Positions 51,475 to 62,179 of a stretch of DNA of 64,000 bases are shown here, one piece after another (position 1 is the stretch's first letter; each line of letters opens with the position of its first letter). The stretch comes from Trichobilharzia regenti (taxonomy: Eukaryota; Platyhelminthes; Trematoda; Strigeidida; Schistosomatidae), in the NCBI GenBank assembly GCA_944472135.2, contig OX235267.1, forward strand, positions 19,823,452-19,887,451. Direction: 5' to 3'. Made by a program: the position numbers and the translations under genes. Below the pieces are notes generated by a model. That model worked only from the letters and a program-made list of their open reading frames with translations. It was not told the DNA's origin and searched no databases.

Positions 51475-52530
51475 TTGTGTTTTACACGTTCGCAAGAGGT
51501 GCATACAAAGGTGAACTGTGAACCAGTGAGCAAGTTCAGTGATACGCTAAATGTGAAATCAAGGTCAGACTCCGAATTGTGTGACGATAACGGTGCGGTC
51601 AAGAAGTCTGTAGTTGAAACTGGTAAGCCATTGTTGAATAGAGTGTCACAGAATAGAGTTGCTGCTTCAGAGTGCAGTTCTGACCCTACAAGTTTACAAA
51701 GTATAACTAGTCAGAGTGAAGATATAAAACCTTTAATGATTTGTGAGGAGGAGCCAAGATTGTCTACTTCTGTTATTAAAGAGTTTGAAAATGATGAAGT
51801 TGACGGTAAAGTGAATATTTGAGGTAATGATCATGATAGTGCAGATTTGTCTTTGGTTGATCATGATGAAATGGAGGGAATGCCTACTACTGCTAAGTTA
51901 AATAAGGGTTCTGCACAGCTCAAAGGTGAAGTAGAAATAAATGTAGTTGCAGCAGGCATGTATACTTGTCAGACCGTCAGTTTAATTGATCAGCATGTAG
52001 CCCACCTATCATCAGATGCTAGTGCTAAACCTGAGCTAATAGTAAAAGACAGCAGTAGTGGTGGTCTTGCAGGCAGACAAATTTCTGTAAGTCGAGCAAC
52101 AACAGCTTCTGATCCACCACTAAGTTCATCACCTTGTGTCACTCAGTCATCGTTGGTGCTGTCATCCACAATGAAACAGACACCCATCAACTCAAGTATC
52201 TTCTGCAATGACTATGCTAGTATCAGTTCGTTTGAAAGGACGAATATCAGTGGTCAGTTTAGTGAGGATAAGCCAAGTGTAAACGAGAGAGTAATTGTTA
52301 AATTGACTTGCACGAATAAAGGCATTTCCAGTTTCAAGTTACTATTTGAATGCTATTATCTTTGGTGTAAATTACTCTGTTTCTACGCTTGGTTGACCAG
52401 ATACGTCGTATGTTTGTTCGTCATCTATATTCCACGATACAATGACATGAGCGAGTTGCCGTTCAGATTTGAGGATATAGCTGACAGAAGGAAGTCAGCA
52501 AATGAACTCTGCGACGATTTTCCAACCTAG
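51475..52530 (+). pseudogene. Pao/BEL residual gag-pol region
   Basis: Two consecutive open pieces (to 51822 and from 51847), Ser/Thr-rich, without RT or protease motifs. The end (WCKLLCFYAWLTRYVV, then RRKSANELCDDFP) recalls the segment before integrase in Pao/BEL pol, suggesting that an internal deletion joined distant parts. This assignment is tentative. Confidence 0.5.
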
Positions 52531-52531
52531 G

Positions 52532-53110
52532 GCGTCAACCCGAGAAGGGTTGTAGGCGTACTGCTGTAAGTCCTACAATTCTTCAAAGGGTAGCGCATCA
52601 ATGAGCAGTCCACTGTGCTCGGTGTGTGATTTTGTACATATGTTCGTGTTGTATATACTGAATTGATATCATCTGTCATCTATCTGTTGGTAATTCTGAT
52701 TGTGTCCGGACGACTTCCACTTGGATCATCAACCTGAGAAGGAATGTAGGCGTACTGCTGTAAGTCCTACAGTTCTTCAAGTGTAGTATGTTGTACCAGA
52801 ATCCACAACATTTGATGTAGTGATTGTACATATGTTTGTGTTAAATAGTTGTGTGAGTTCCAATTATTGTTATTGTTGAATAATACTGTTTGTGTCCGGA
52901 CATTCCACAACTTCCATTCGTCAACCTGAGAAGGGTTGTAGGCGTACTGGTGTAAGTCCTGCAATTCTTCAAAGGAATTCCACCAAGACATGATCCGCGA
53001 GGTTTTGTGTACAGTTTGTATATATGTGTGGTGTGTCATATCAATTGGTGTTTTTTTTGGATTCTTTGTGTTTACTTGTTGTTTTCGTACCTTGTTGTTA
53101 TTGAGTAATT
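52532..53110 (+). repeat. Tandem repeat of about 193 bp, three units, in the Pao/BEL element
   Basis: TCAACC(C/T)GAGAAGG starts at 52534, 52729 and 52921 (offsets 195 and 192). Each unit holds TGTAGGCGTACTG and GTAAGTCCTAC-like strings and, between units, TGTGTCCGGAC. The third unit is incomplete. Confidence 0.85.
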
Positions 53111-53684
53111 TTGTTAAAATTTTCGTCGTGATTACTTCTGAAGTTGTTTCGAGTCTTCTACATCCATGAATGAATTGATTGATGTTAAGGACAGAAGATG
53201 GGTAGTATACGCCGGGGAGGCTAGGCTATTGCTGAGAATGATATGCATACAGAGATAATGATTAGCTGCGGTCCCACACGCCGGGGAGAAAGAGTGTAAA
53301 CGACTGAGGCTCGCACACGTCATCGTTACTAGAACTGAGGCAGAATGAGTGACAAGCGATTGCAGTGGTAATTGGTAGTGAGTAGATAAGAGGATGTGCG
53401 TAGAGTATCATGGGTTGGTGCTATGGTCACGTTGCATTCTGCAAGAGTCATTCTAGCAAGTGGCGATTGTGTTGCAAGATGTCAAGAGGAGGTCTCTGTC
53501 TGGAGGCGCAGGTCGTCAGCGATGTGTGAGATTGTGCTGTGGATATGCTTGTGGTGTGTTGGCTTTACTGTGTGTTTTCTATTTCAGCTCTGTCCGTGTG
53601 ACCCAGGTTCTCGCAATGGCATCCAAGTCAACGTGCATTGGTCTTGAAGGAAAAAAGGGGTTGGATCCCTTTGTTGCCGGGGAG
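53111..53684 (+). other. Pao/BEL untranslated region before the 3' LTR
   Basis: Non-coding. Two CGCCGGGGAG-type strings lie at 53209 and 53280 (a GCCGGGGAG match follows at 53676), and a purine-rich GAAGGAAAAAAGGGG near 53646 could be the polypurine tract. Confidence 0.5.
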
Positions 53685-54043
53685 TGTCAATGGAGTTGAA
53701 GATTGAACGGTCAATTCATGGTTGTTTTCTCAAAATCAACTTCCCCAATTTTCGCGGAGGCATCAATACGACAGTCATCGTCTCATCGGTCGTTGTTCAG
53801 AAAGAAGAGTGAAACATCTTCAGAAGTTATACTATGATTTATTATTGTAATATTTGTTCACAGACCTTAGTTCAGTTATTATTTTTATATGTTGGTGTAA
53901 CAATAAAGAAATCTCAAGCGGCCAATCGGTGTTTTGGTTTTTTCGTCCGTTGTAACTAAGCGTTTCTGAGAAACTTCAAGGAACAGCGTGAGCCCGAGCG
54001 TAGCAAGAGCTGGGCATTGACGGTTTATGAGACGTGATTGACA
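53685..54043 (+). repeat. Pao/BEL 3' LTR
   Basis: Same 359-bp length as the 5' LTR, ending GATTGACA and followed by the target duplication CCCCT. Confidence 0.9.
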
Positions 54044-54154
54044 CCCCTTCTAACCCGTTGTTAGTAAAATATTTGTTCAACAGAGATGAGAAAGTTTTTG
54101 GGGTAGGACTGTTTCTAATTTTAGTTGGGAGACGGTTACAAATACAACGGTATT

Positions 54155-56740
54155 TCACAGTGAAAGAGTTTGATCTGTATTTTGTATGGCAGCGGGGAAC
54201 TTTAAAATAAGAAGATTTATTTCTGAGGTTATATTTCTAGGTGAACTGAAAGTAAAGTCATTATGGGGGAAATATATAAGCCCTTTAGCAATCCTAAATG
54301 TAATTTTTAGGTTGTACTTCAGTCGTCTAACGCATAAGGGTTCCAAGTCGAATAGATTACATCTGTCATAGTAAGAAATGCAAAGATTTTCACCTACTAG
54401 ACGTTTAGTAAACGCCCTTTGTAGACTTTCTAATTTGCATCTGTTTTTTACGGAGACACTGTCCATGATAGGGGGGCAAAATTCAAGTAAGGGCCTTACG
54501 CACAACTTGTACAGCATAATTCTGGATTCACTGGTTTTAAAGTTTCGGAATAAAAACCCCAAGAGCCTTTTGACCTTTGATGCTTGTAATTTAACATATT
54601 CCGTCAGGCTAAATTCTGGAGTGTATTTCAGACCCAAGTCTGTTGTAAGCGGCAGACAAGGAATACGTTTGTTGTGTAGGGAGATGGAAAGTTCAAAGGA
54701 AATGCTTTTGGAGCATAGCACACCACATTTTTCAACGTTAAACTTCATTTCCCATGTGTTACACCATAATTGGACACTATCAGTATCATCTTGAATCCTA
54801 CCGAATACACATGACACTTCATTTCTGAGTGAGTGATACACTATTTTGATGTCATCGGCAAATAGGAAAGGTCTGCCATGTTCAATAACGTCGCAAATGT
54901 CATTGAAATATAACAGGAATAGCAGTGGACCCAGGAAACTACCTTGTATAACTCCACTTGTTATCCGAACGGGGTTGAATGAGTGGGAACCTAACCTGAC
55001 CATTTGCATCCGGTTGCTTAGAAACAAACTGAGCCAGCTTAACAATGAACCTTGGATCCCATATGACTGGACTTTTGATATTAACAGTCGGTGGCTTACA
55101 GTGTCAAAGGCTTTACTAAGATCTAAGTATACGATAACCGTGATCATACTGGAAACTTTAAGTTGTGAGATGTGGTCAAAAAATTGTAAGTGGCATGTTG
55201 TGCAAGAACGTGACTTCATGAAACCATGTTGATAAGGAGTGATAAGTTTCTCATGAGAGAGGAAGTCAAAAATGGCACTTTTCACGATCTTTTCCAGAAC
55301 CCTTGAAATAACAGAAGTTAGATTAATGGGTCTGTAACTCATGACACTTGAACGAGAGCCTGACTTGTACCTAGGGGTAATGTGCCTGGTTTTCCATGCC
55401 TCTGGATATGTTCCAGTTGATAGAGAGGTAGAAAACAATTTAAGAAGGAGAATAGGAATGTCTTCGCCACCGTATTTTAAAAAAGTTGAGCGAATCATAT
55501 CAGGACCTGGGTTGTTTGAACTTTTAAGAGAAGTGATTGCTTTCTTAATATTATCTAGGGAAAAGCTGATAATTTCTAGGGTTTTTTGTGAACGTACAGG
55601 AAATAGAGGTTGTGGCAACGTACTATCATCATAGGTATATGACTGCGAGAAATAGGAGTTTAGAAGCTCACAAGTTATTTTAGGGTCACTAGCAGTTTCA
55701 CCATTTTCTAAAATGAATTGTATGTCCGTTTTACGGGAGTTTAACCTTTTGCGATAAAGCCTACAGATTGCAGTGTATTTAGAGCTATCTTTAAGAGCTG
55801 CATGTTCTTGTCTGAGTAGGGCTTTGTCGTTATTTCGTTTTAAAGCTAGGTGAATGTTCTGTATATTTAGAAGACATGAGAAGTCGTTTTCTCTGTGGTA
55901 CTGGCGGTACAGCTTTCGCAGCTTAGCCTTCACTTTTATAGGAATGAAATTCTTTATGTTGCCTCTTGGGTTCTCTTTACATTTAGGAACAAGATTATCA
56001 AAGCAAATAGATGAGTGGAGCTTGGTATCAAGGGCGCAGATTACGGTGTTTTGGTCACTACCAGGAAATGGCTGGCTGATGTCTGTGGTAGATAAGGCGA
56101 TGTCTTTCAAGAAAACCAAGTCCAGTATATTTTGGTTTCGGTTGGGCCTTAGAATACTCTGTGTCCACCCACATAACTCAACTGCATCTAAGAATTTGCT
56201 GTAGCGGGGAGGAGCACTGATGGGCTCCCATGAAACTTCTGGCATGTTAAAATCACCTCCAATCACTTTATAAGTAAAGTTTAATTTTGAAGTGTAATGG
56301 AAGGCTGCAGTTATTTGGCTTAGCAGTTCAATGTCGTGGTACGGTGGGCGATAAATGCAACCTAATAGTAGGGTTTGCTGTTTATTTATGTAGAGTGTCA
56401 CCCATAATGTATCGCATATATCCAGGTTGGGGTCATCATAGTGCACAGCTCTGCAGTCAGATTTAACATAGATAATGCATCCTCCACCCTTCCCGACTGT
56501 TCTGTTCTTCCTGAAAAATGAGTGGCCTTTGCAGTGAAAGAAATCATCATTTATTTCACTTGTGCACCAAGCTTCAGTGATCATTAGTGCTGTAGGTTGG
56601 CTAATCAGTAGTAGGGATTGGATGTATGCCATTTTGTTTACAGCTGACCTGGCATTAATAAGGACTATGTTAGGATTAGCCGAGTCATATCTTAAGATTT
56701 TAGCCATGTTTTGAAGTAGCTTGTGATGAGATTCAATCAT
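54155..56740 (-). CDS. CR1-like copy J ORF2, endonuclease plus reverse transcriptase
   Basis: An uninterrupted 861-codon frame from ATG. Endonuclease (residues 1-250): NARSAVNK, MITEAWCTSE, GGGCIIYV, GCIYRPPYHD, GGDFNMPEVSW and FPGSDQNTVI. Here SDQN stands where SDHN/SDHH is usual. RT (about 380-720): RYKSGSRSSVMSYRPINLT, HGFMKSRSC, VYLDLSKAFDTVSH, GSFLGPLLFLLYFND, FLFADDIKIVYH. VIQGSFLGP replaces the usual VPQGS. A frameshift near 54155 puts the last codons in another frame. The long open frame suggests recent activity, but the SDQN change would probably impair the endonuclease. Confidence 0.85.
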   Translation of the reverse strand: MIESHHKLLQNMAKILRYDSANPNIVLINARSAVNKMAYIQSLLLISQPTALMITEAWCTSEINDDFFHCKGHSFFRKNRTVGKGGGCIIYVKSDCRAVHYDDPNLDICDTLWVTLYINKQQTLLLGCIYRPPYHDIELLSQITAAFHYTSKLNFTYKVIGGDFNMPEVSWEPISAPPRYSKFLDAVELCGWTQSILRPNRNQNILDLVFLKDIALSTTDISQPFPGSDQNTVICALDTKLHSSICFDNLVPKCKENPRGNIKNFIPIKVKAKLRKLYRQYHRENDFSCLLNIQNIHLALKRNNDKALLRQEHAALKDSSKYTAICRLYRKRLNSRKTDIQFILENGETASDPKITCELLNSYFSQSYTYDDSTLPQPLFPVRSQKTLEIISFSLDNIKKAITSLKSSNNPGPDMIRSTFLKYGGEDIPILLLKLFSTSLSTGTYPEAWKTRHITPRYKSGSRSSVMSYRPINLTSVISRVLEKIVKSAIFDFLSHEKLITPYQHGFMKSRSCTTCHLQFFDHISQLKVSSMITVIVYLDLSKAFDTVSHRLLISKVQSYGIQGSLLSWLSLFLSNRMQMVRLGSHSFNPVRITSGVIQGSFLGPLLFLLYFNDICDVIEHGRPFLFADDIKIVYHSLRNEVSCVFGRIQDDTDSVQLWCNTWEMKFNVEKCGVLCSKSISFELSISLHNKRIPCLPLTTDLGLKYTPEFSLTEYVKLQASKVKRLLGFLFRNFKTSESRIMLYKLCVRPLLEFCPPIMDSVSVKNRCKLESLQRAFTKRLVGENLCISYYDRCNLFDLEPLCVRRLKYNLKITFRIAKGLIYFPHNDFTFSSPRNITSEINLLILKFPAAIQNTDQTLSL

Positions 56741-56759
56741 AGTATCCTCAGGCGAAAAT

Positions 56760-57660
56760 GAAATATCTATGACTGTAGATGCCCTAGGAAAGCTTGAAGT
56801 GCAAAGGGAGTCAGTTATATTTCCGTGTTCAAGTAAGTTCGGACGTAAAGAAGATTAGCTATCAGAAGAAAAGGATATAGAGGGTTTTTGACGAAGAAGA
56901 GAATTGCCTGAGTCATGTAAGGTGAGCTCTAGGCAGTAATTAGGTATTGCTGTATGAGCTTTCATATCTATATTGGGGGACGAAACCTGTGGAGAGTGGT
57001 GAGCATTTGTAGTATGTTTAAGGTCATGTTGGGAACCTGAATAAAAAATGGTAATGTCGTTTCAGCAAAAGTGCTGATCGCTGGATGGTCAGTCCCGTTG
57101 AGTATGGGCATGTAAATAGATGGAGGTGGCCTAACATGCAAGCTAAACTGACTCAAATTGTTGCGATTTACGTCACTACTATTTGATGTCCTATAGTTAA
57201 GTGTATCAATCTTTTGGTTTATAGTGGTGCGAGGGTTTGCTTTTTGGACAGGTGGCTACGAGGTTCGGGTTGTGTTTCACGTTTTTTATCCCTTTCGGCT
57301 TTGTGAGTATTGTTTCTGGAGAGAGGTGTGTTCTCGAACTGTGAGCATCTGAATTAGTGCGTGGCAATAGTCTCTTATTATGCATTGTCTTTGTGGACGA
57401 ACTGGTAGCCCCAATTTTTAACTTCCTGGAATTAAGACTGCTTGGGTTGGGGAATACTGGGTGTGATGTACTGCAGTTTGTCACCGGGGTACAGGGATCG
57501 TTATTAGAGGAGTCTAGATCTACGGTGGATTACATTCTTAGTCTACGGTTATGCACCGAACAACTTTCGGAACTTATATTTTCACGCAAGTTCGTTTCCG
57601 AATGCGATGTGCTTTGTAACGAGGTTAAACGACAAGTTTACTTGTACACTCCCGAATGGT
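56760..57660 (-). pseudogene. CR1-like copy J ORF1 remnant
   Basis: Minus-strand frames at 57484-57206 and 57156-56968 are Ser/Thr/Pro-rich with basic patches, but no zinc finger was seen. Position upstream of ORF2 suggests ORF1. The 5' end is cut at copy H (57660), so this may be a 5'-truncated insertion. Confidence 0.5.
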
Positions 57661-57670
57661 GTATTCGATT

Positions 57671-58960
57671 TTAAGGGAATAGGCCATCTGGATGCAGTCC
57701 TTGTATCGCTGAATGGTTGTCCAGCCTTCGCTTAAAGGCGTCCAAAGACGGTGCCATAGCTACATCTGCCGGCAAGGAATTCCAGGGACGACAAACCCGC
57801 AGTGAAAAGAAGTGGGAGCGCACCCGGGTCCTTGCCCTCTGGTGAGCTACCCTTCTGGGATTTCCACGAGGGAACCTATACCTACTCAGTGGCAGAACAC
57901 CTTTGTTTGGGTGATCCTGGTCACTCGTTATTTTGTAGGCAGTAATCAAATGCCCCCTAAGACTTTGATGGCTAAGTGTGAACAGGCCTAATTTCTTCAG
58001 CCTTTCATTATATGGTTTATTTCGGAGACCAACCACTCCTTTTGTTGCCCGTCGTTGGACTCTTTCCAATAGGTTAGCGTCTCTTCTCAGCATTGGGGGT
58101 GCAATAATATTATGCACCTCAAGGTGTGGTCTGGCGTATGTTTTGTACAACCCTAGAAAGAACTCAGGAGTGAGTGCACCTAACTGTCTATGCGTAAAGT
58201 GTATGACCGCATATGCCCTCGCTACATCCCCCGTGTAATTTACGCTTGTGTCCATTTTTCCGTTAGAACTAGACCTAAGTTGCGTTCTGACGTTGTGCAG
58301 GACAAGCTTTCACTACACAGGGTGTAACTTGCATTCTGCAATCAACACGTACGCAACTTCACTACTTTGCACTTTTTTAGGTTGAAAGTCATGCCACCGG
58401 CGACCGCCCAGTCTTCCAGAAGGTTTGGATCTTCCCACAACCCATCTGAGTCCTCCGGACACTTTATCGCCCTCCATATCTTCACGTCGTCAGCATATAG
58501 AAGAGTCGGGTAGCTTAGACGGCATGGTAGATCATTGATGAAAATCAAAAACATCAGTGGTCCTAGGATAGAACCCTGCGACACTCCTGATGACGGGCTG
58601 TGCCGAGATGATCGGACTCGATTGACCTCAGTGCAAAATTGCCTTTCAGTTAGGTGGTCCTTTAACCATGACAGAAGTGGCTCACCTATACCTGCCTGGC
58701 TTATTTTGTGTAGGAGAAGGTCATGGTGAACAGTGTCAAATGCCTTCTCAAAGTCTAGGAAGACCGCATAGACTGGAACATTCATATCCCAGCATGATGT
58801 CCAATCGTCCCAAGCTGATAGTGGGTTAGTAACGCAGGATCTGCCTTTTCTGAAACCATGTTGGGCTTCATTGAGTATATTAGACCTATCGAGGTACTCC
58901 CTACTGTGATGGTCAATAATACTTCCCAGTACTTTTCATACCACTGGGAGTAGAACTACT
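57671..58960 (-). pseudogene. CR1-like copy H reverse transcriptase remnant
   Basis: Frames 58785-58342 and 58255-57671 hold VFLDFEKAFDTVHHDLL, SGVSQGSILGPLMFLIF (Ser for Pro in the PQGS box), LLYADDVKIWRA, and the C-terminal FFSLRVCRPWNSLP. A disrupted region lies between the two frames. Confidence 0.8.
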
Positions 58961-60480
58961 GGTCTGTAACTAGTGGCTTTTTGCCTATCCCCACTCTTGA
59001 AGATCGGAGGAAGGATAGCTCTTTTCCGCTCCCTTGGCAGTTTCCCCGAATCCATTGAGGGTTGGAACAGGTCGCACAGAGGCCTACAGAGAGCTTCTGC
59101 GCACTGTTTCAGAACAGATGGCCTGATGTCGTCGCAACCTGGGGACTTCCCAGGTGTGAGTCACTGTAGCTTCCTTGGTACTATCGCGGGGTTTATTTGG
59201 GGAGTAGCCACTAGTTCTTCCTCCTGTGAAATAGTAGTGCCACCATTTTCCCCCGTAACTGTTATACCCACATTGCTGTTTAGCTGTTTGGCAAAGGCGA
59301 AACTGAATGTTTCAGCCATCTCCAGACTAGTGAGATATTGACCGTTTGGGTCTACTAAGGCGCATGCCCCTGGTTGGTTGGTTTTCTTTCCGACATGAAT
59401 CGGTACAGGTTTTTGGGGTTTGCTAGGAGATTTTTAGCAAGGCTAGCCTGGAATGACCTCCCGTCCCTCCTGACTCTTGCATTGCACTGGTTCCTGAGTT
59501 CCAGGTATGCGTCGTGGTCGGCCTGACTCTTAGATACGCGCCACGTAAACCAAGCCTTCTGCTTTGCTTGAAGAATACGTTGCGTGCCTCTCTTCAACCA
59601 TGATGGCTTTCTTTTGGCCTGTGTTGTGACTAAAGGGATGGTAACTGAGATTGCTACATGAATAATCATTTTTACCACTTCCCAGTGTTCATCCACAGAT
59701 AGGTCATCCCATACTAAGGGTCAATCTGCGTCGGACAAAAGCCTCCGCATTTCAGCATAGTCGGCCTTGCTGTAACACAGACAGGTCGCGTACGTCCCAC
59801 TGCAAACACTCACGGAGAACAAGATCGAAACCTATGACTGCATGGTCACTACTTCCTAGAGGAGTCATGATCTCGACCTTTTCGACGAGTAGTTGGTCAC
59901 TAGTTAGAGTGTAGCCTAGTTTTGATGACTTTCCGCTAGGGCCCCACCTAGTGTTGTCTCCAACATTTTCAGTCAGTCACGTGTTCCGAATAGTTTGCAG
60001 TAGGTTTCGGCCAAATTTTCCCTTAGCATGCCCGAGCCAAGGTTCAGTGATGGGGCACTGAAATCTCCAGCTATGGTGATTTGGTCGTAGCCCAAATCTC
60101 GTATCCCTGTGATAGTGCTGAGCAGTAGCTGATTGTGCTCTGTCCCACAGATGGGAGATCGGTAGATGCCACCCGGTAAGTGCTTGGTGTGGCCTACGGT
60201 GAAATGACACCATATGGAGTCTGGGAGTTCAATAAGTGGTGGGTCCGTTGCGCGCACACATTTAAGTTGCCTATCAAAGTATATAGCAACTCCTCCTCCT
60301 TCCTTATTATCCCTGTCTCTCCTGACCAGAACCGTATCACCTATACTGATTTCACTGTCGGTGATATTGGGGTTTAGCCACGTTTCAGTGAGAATGATCA
60401 CTTTCAGTTGAAGGTGTGCTTGAAGATTTCGGAGTTCACCTGCTTTTCCTTCAGCCCCACCACATTGCTATATAGGCAGC
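58961..60480 (-). pseudogene. CR1-like copy H endonuclease and linker remnant
   Basis: Frames at 60401-59973 (IILTETWLNPN, GGVAIYFDRQL, AGDFSAPSLN) and 59696-59355 (RKPSWLKRGTQRILQAKQK, FMSERKPTNQG). GDFN has become GDFS, and several shifts lie around 59700-59970, so it is not functional. Confidence 0.8.
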
Positions 60481-60940
60481 TGACAGTGAGTCTAACAACC
60501 TCAGAGTGTTGTGGGGTAGTTGACGTGAAACTGTCTGCTGGTGGGGGACTTAATGTTGGGACTAGTTGGCCAATTCCGATAGAACCGGCCCGTCGCAGTT
60601 TTTCCATGGATTTAGGCAGGACACTTGGGTGACATAGACTGTCATTCTCAGAACTGCATCGCCCCAGTGTCACTGAAGCTTGGGGACGTATTAAAGCCTC
60701 GGTTTGCTGCCTCCTTATAGTTCGGGGTCTGCTTTCTCAGCATCGGATGTGTCCTCCCATTTTTTCCTTGGTCTCATACCACCGTTGAAGTGATATGGAC
60801 AACCGCTCCGGGGAGTTGAATGTGAAACTCAGCAGCTTTTGAGAGCTAGTCAGTGTGAGATGAGCGAGGCTAGGTAGTTGGAAATTGGAGATGGCTCCAG
60901 AAGCGCCAAGAGCCATCTGAGATGTCAGCCATCTCCATTG

Positions 60941-61738
60941 CTATACGTCGCGCATGTGTTTTTCACAAGCAGTGCCCGCTTCCAGCTCCAGAACACCGTG
61001 TACAACCATAGAGGTGGAAGGAATCAGTTCCGGTGACTCCCTCGCCATTTGTCTGATAGCCCATGGTCTATCTTGTCTCACCCTTATGTTCGGACTTCTT
61101 TCGATGGCTAGTACCTGAGCCACTAATAGTACTCTTTCGGCCTCTTCGACAGAGTCCAGTGTAACCCTTAATGGGAATGGCTCACCCTGAGGCGTGTGGA
61201 CACCCCTGTACAGCCTGCACGATTTTGCTGAACCAATGTTCAGACCTAATTTACTGCACGGGTTGGACCACTGTTCCCGATCAAACAGGGCCCGTTGTTC
61301 GAGCAAGCTGTCCCTGCTAACAGGTACGTTAAAGAGGACAAGAGCGTTGGACCGACTAACCCCAGGCTTAGGTTTGGCCTTTGGCTTCTTGTATTCCTTT
61401 GCACCATCAGCAACATTCGGCTTCATCGGTATCTGGCCACTCTTTGTTGTGTTTCTAAGCTTGCTAGTGGATGCAAGTGATGCTTTGCCAGGGCGACAAA
61501 GTGTACAAATGTACCAAAACCATGGACATGGGTTTTTTCTCATAAACTCATAGTATGCTTTCGGTACCTCTTTGTCACAACGGCAGTCCACCCACCGTTT
61601 GCGAAAATTGCATTCAAACGCTGAGCCAGTTTTAGAAACTATGATACTGCACGCCTCACATTCATCTCCTTTCCTTGATGACGCCTTCGAGGTCTTATGA
61701 CGTCTTGAACGTTTCTCCTTAGGTTTGCTGTGCTTCAC
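60941..61738 (-). pseudogene. CR1-like copy H ORF1 (PHD-like)
   Basis: 265 codons open. Basic start (KEKRSRRHKTSK), then CEAC ... ECNFRKRWVDCRC ... CTLCRP. Compared with copy F one metal-binding Cys (CNFC) is Arg and a His (WVHC) is Asp, so the finger is probably broken. The C-terminal NIRVRQDRPW and SMVVHGVLELEAGTACEKH parts match F. Confidence 0.8.
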
Positions 61739-62179
61739 ACACTAGCCTTCAGTTGATGCAGGTGTAGAATCCTGTCCTTCTGGTATTGTCTGTGCCATTT
61801 CAGTACCAGGCTGTGGCATAGCAGGCGTAGTGTCAGGACAGACGAGACCTACACGAGTCTTCAGGATCGGCATGCGAGAAGGGGTTGAAGTCCCTGGGTT
61901 TTGCCTTCTCTGGCTGAAACCCTTGTGACCACAGAGTGTGGTGTTTTAGTGCCTTCTCTAGGGCTACTTTCGACAACCATATTGACGATCAGTATGACTT
62001 ATGCTATAAACGAATAAGAAAGCAACAGTATCTGCCCACAAGAGCAAGAATAAGACTGAAAAAGTACAAGACAAGCAAAAGAAAAGGTTTTCGACTTTGC
62101 CTAGTAGTTTCTGGATGATCGGCTTCACAGCAATCAAGTGGTAGTCCAGGAAGTCATGTATCGCGGTACGTTCAACGTT

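Larger units (their letters stand above)
50078..54043 (+). mobile_element. Pao/BEL LTR retrotransposon with pol mostly deleted
   Basis: 3966 bp. Two 359-bp LTRs (50078-50436 and 53685-54043) begin TGTCA and end TGACA. The target duplication CCCCT (50073-50077 and 54044-54048) is 5 bp, as usual for Pao/BEL. The LTRs differ at several sites, so it is not brand new. Gag is intact, but protease and RT are absent, so it depends on a relative for movement. The internal region ends in a 193-bp tandem repeat. Confidence 0.9.
49900..57660 (-). mobile_element. CR1-like LINE copy J, split by a Pao/BEL insertion
   Basis: A second, different CR1-like family. On the minus strand: decayed ORF1 (57500-56760), a long EN-RT frame (56740-54155), the C-terminal codons (54158-54044), then the Pao element (54043-50078), then the remaining codons to a TAG at 50016-50014 and the 3' UTR. 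The two halves fit together with only the 5-bp duplication CCCCT removed. The 5' end abuts copy H. The 3' border is approximate. Confidence 0.85.
57661..62170 (-). mobile_element. CR1-like LINE copy H, older relative of copy F
   Basis: It is collinear with copy F throughout (5' UTR, PHD-like ORF1, endonuclease, RT, C-terminal domain) but with many more frameshifts and stops. It ends at about 57661 with LHPDGLFP-stop, corresponding to LCLNGLSS-stop in F. Copy J follows directly. Confidence 0.88.

Noticed and set aside
52532..53110. CRISPR-like array
   Set aside because: Only three long, imperfect units in a eukaryotic LTR element; there are no short direct repeats with unique spacers or cas genes.
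53396..53699. Overlapping Cys-rich open frames before the Pao/BEL 3' LTR
   Set aside because: They lie in the untranslated region, in two overlapping frames, without similarity to Pao/BEL proteins.
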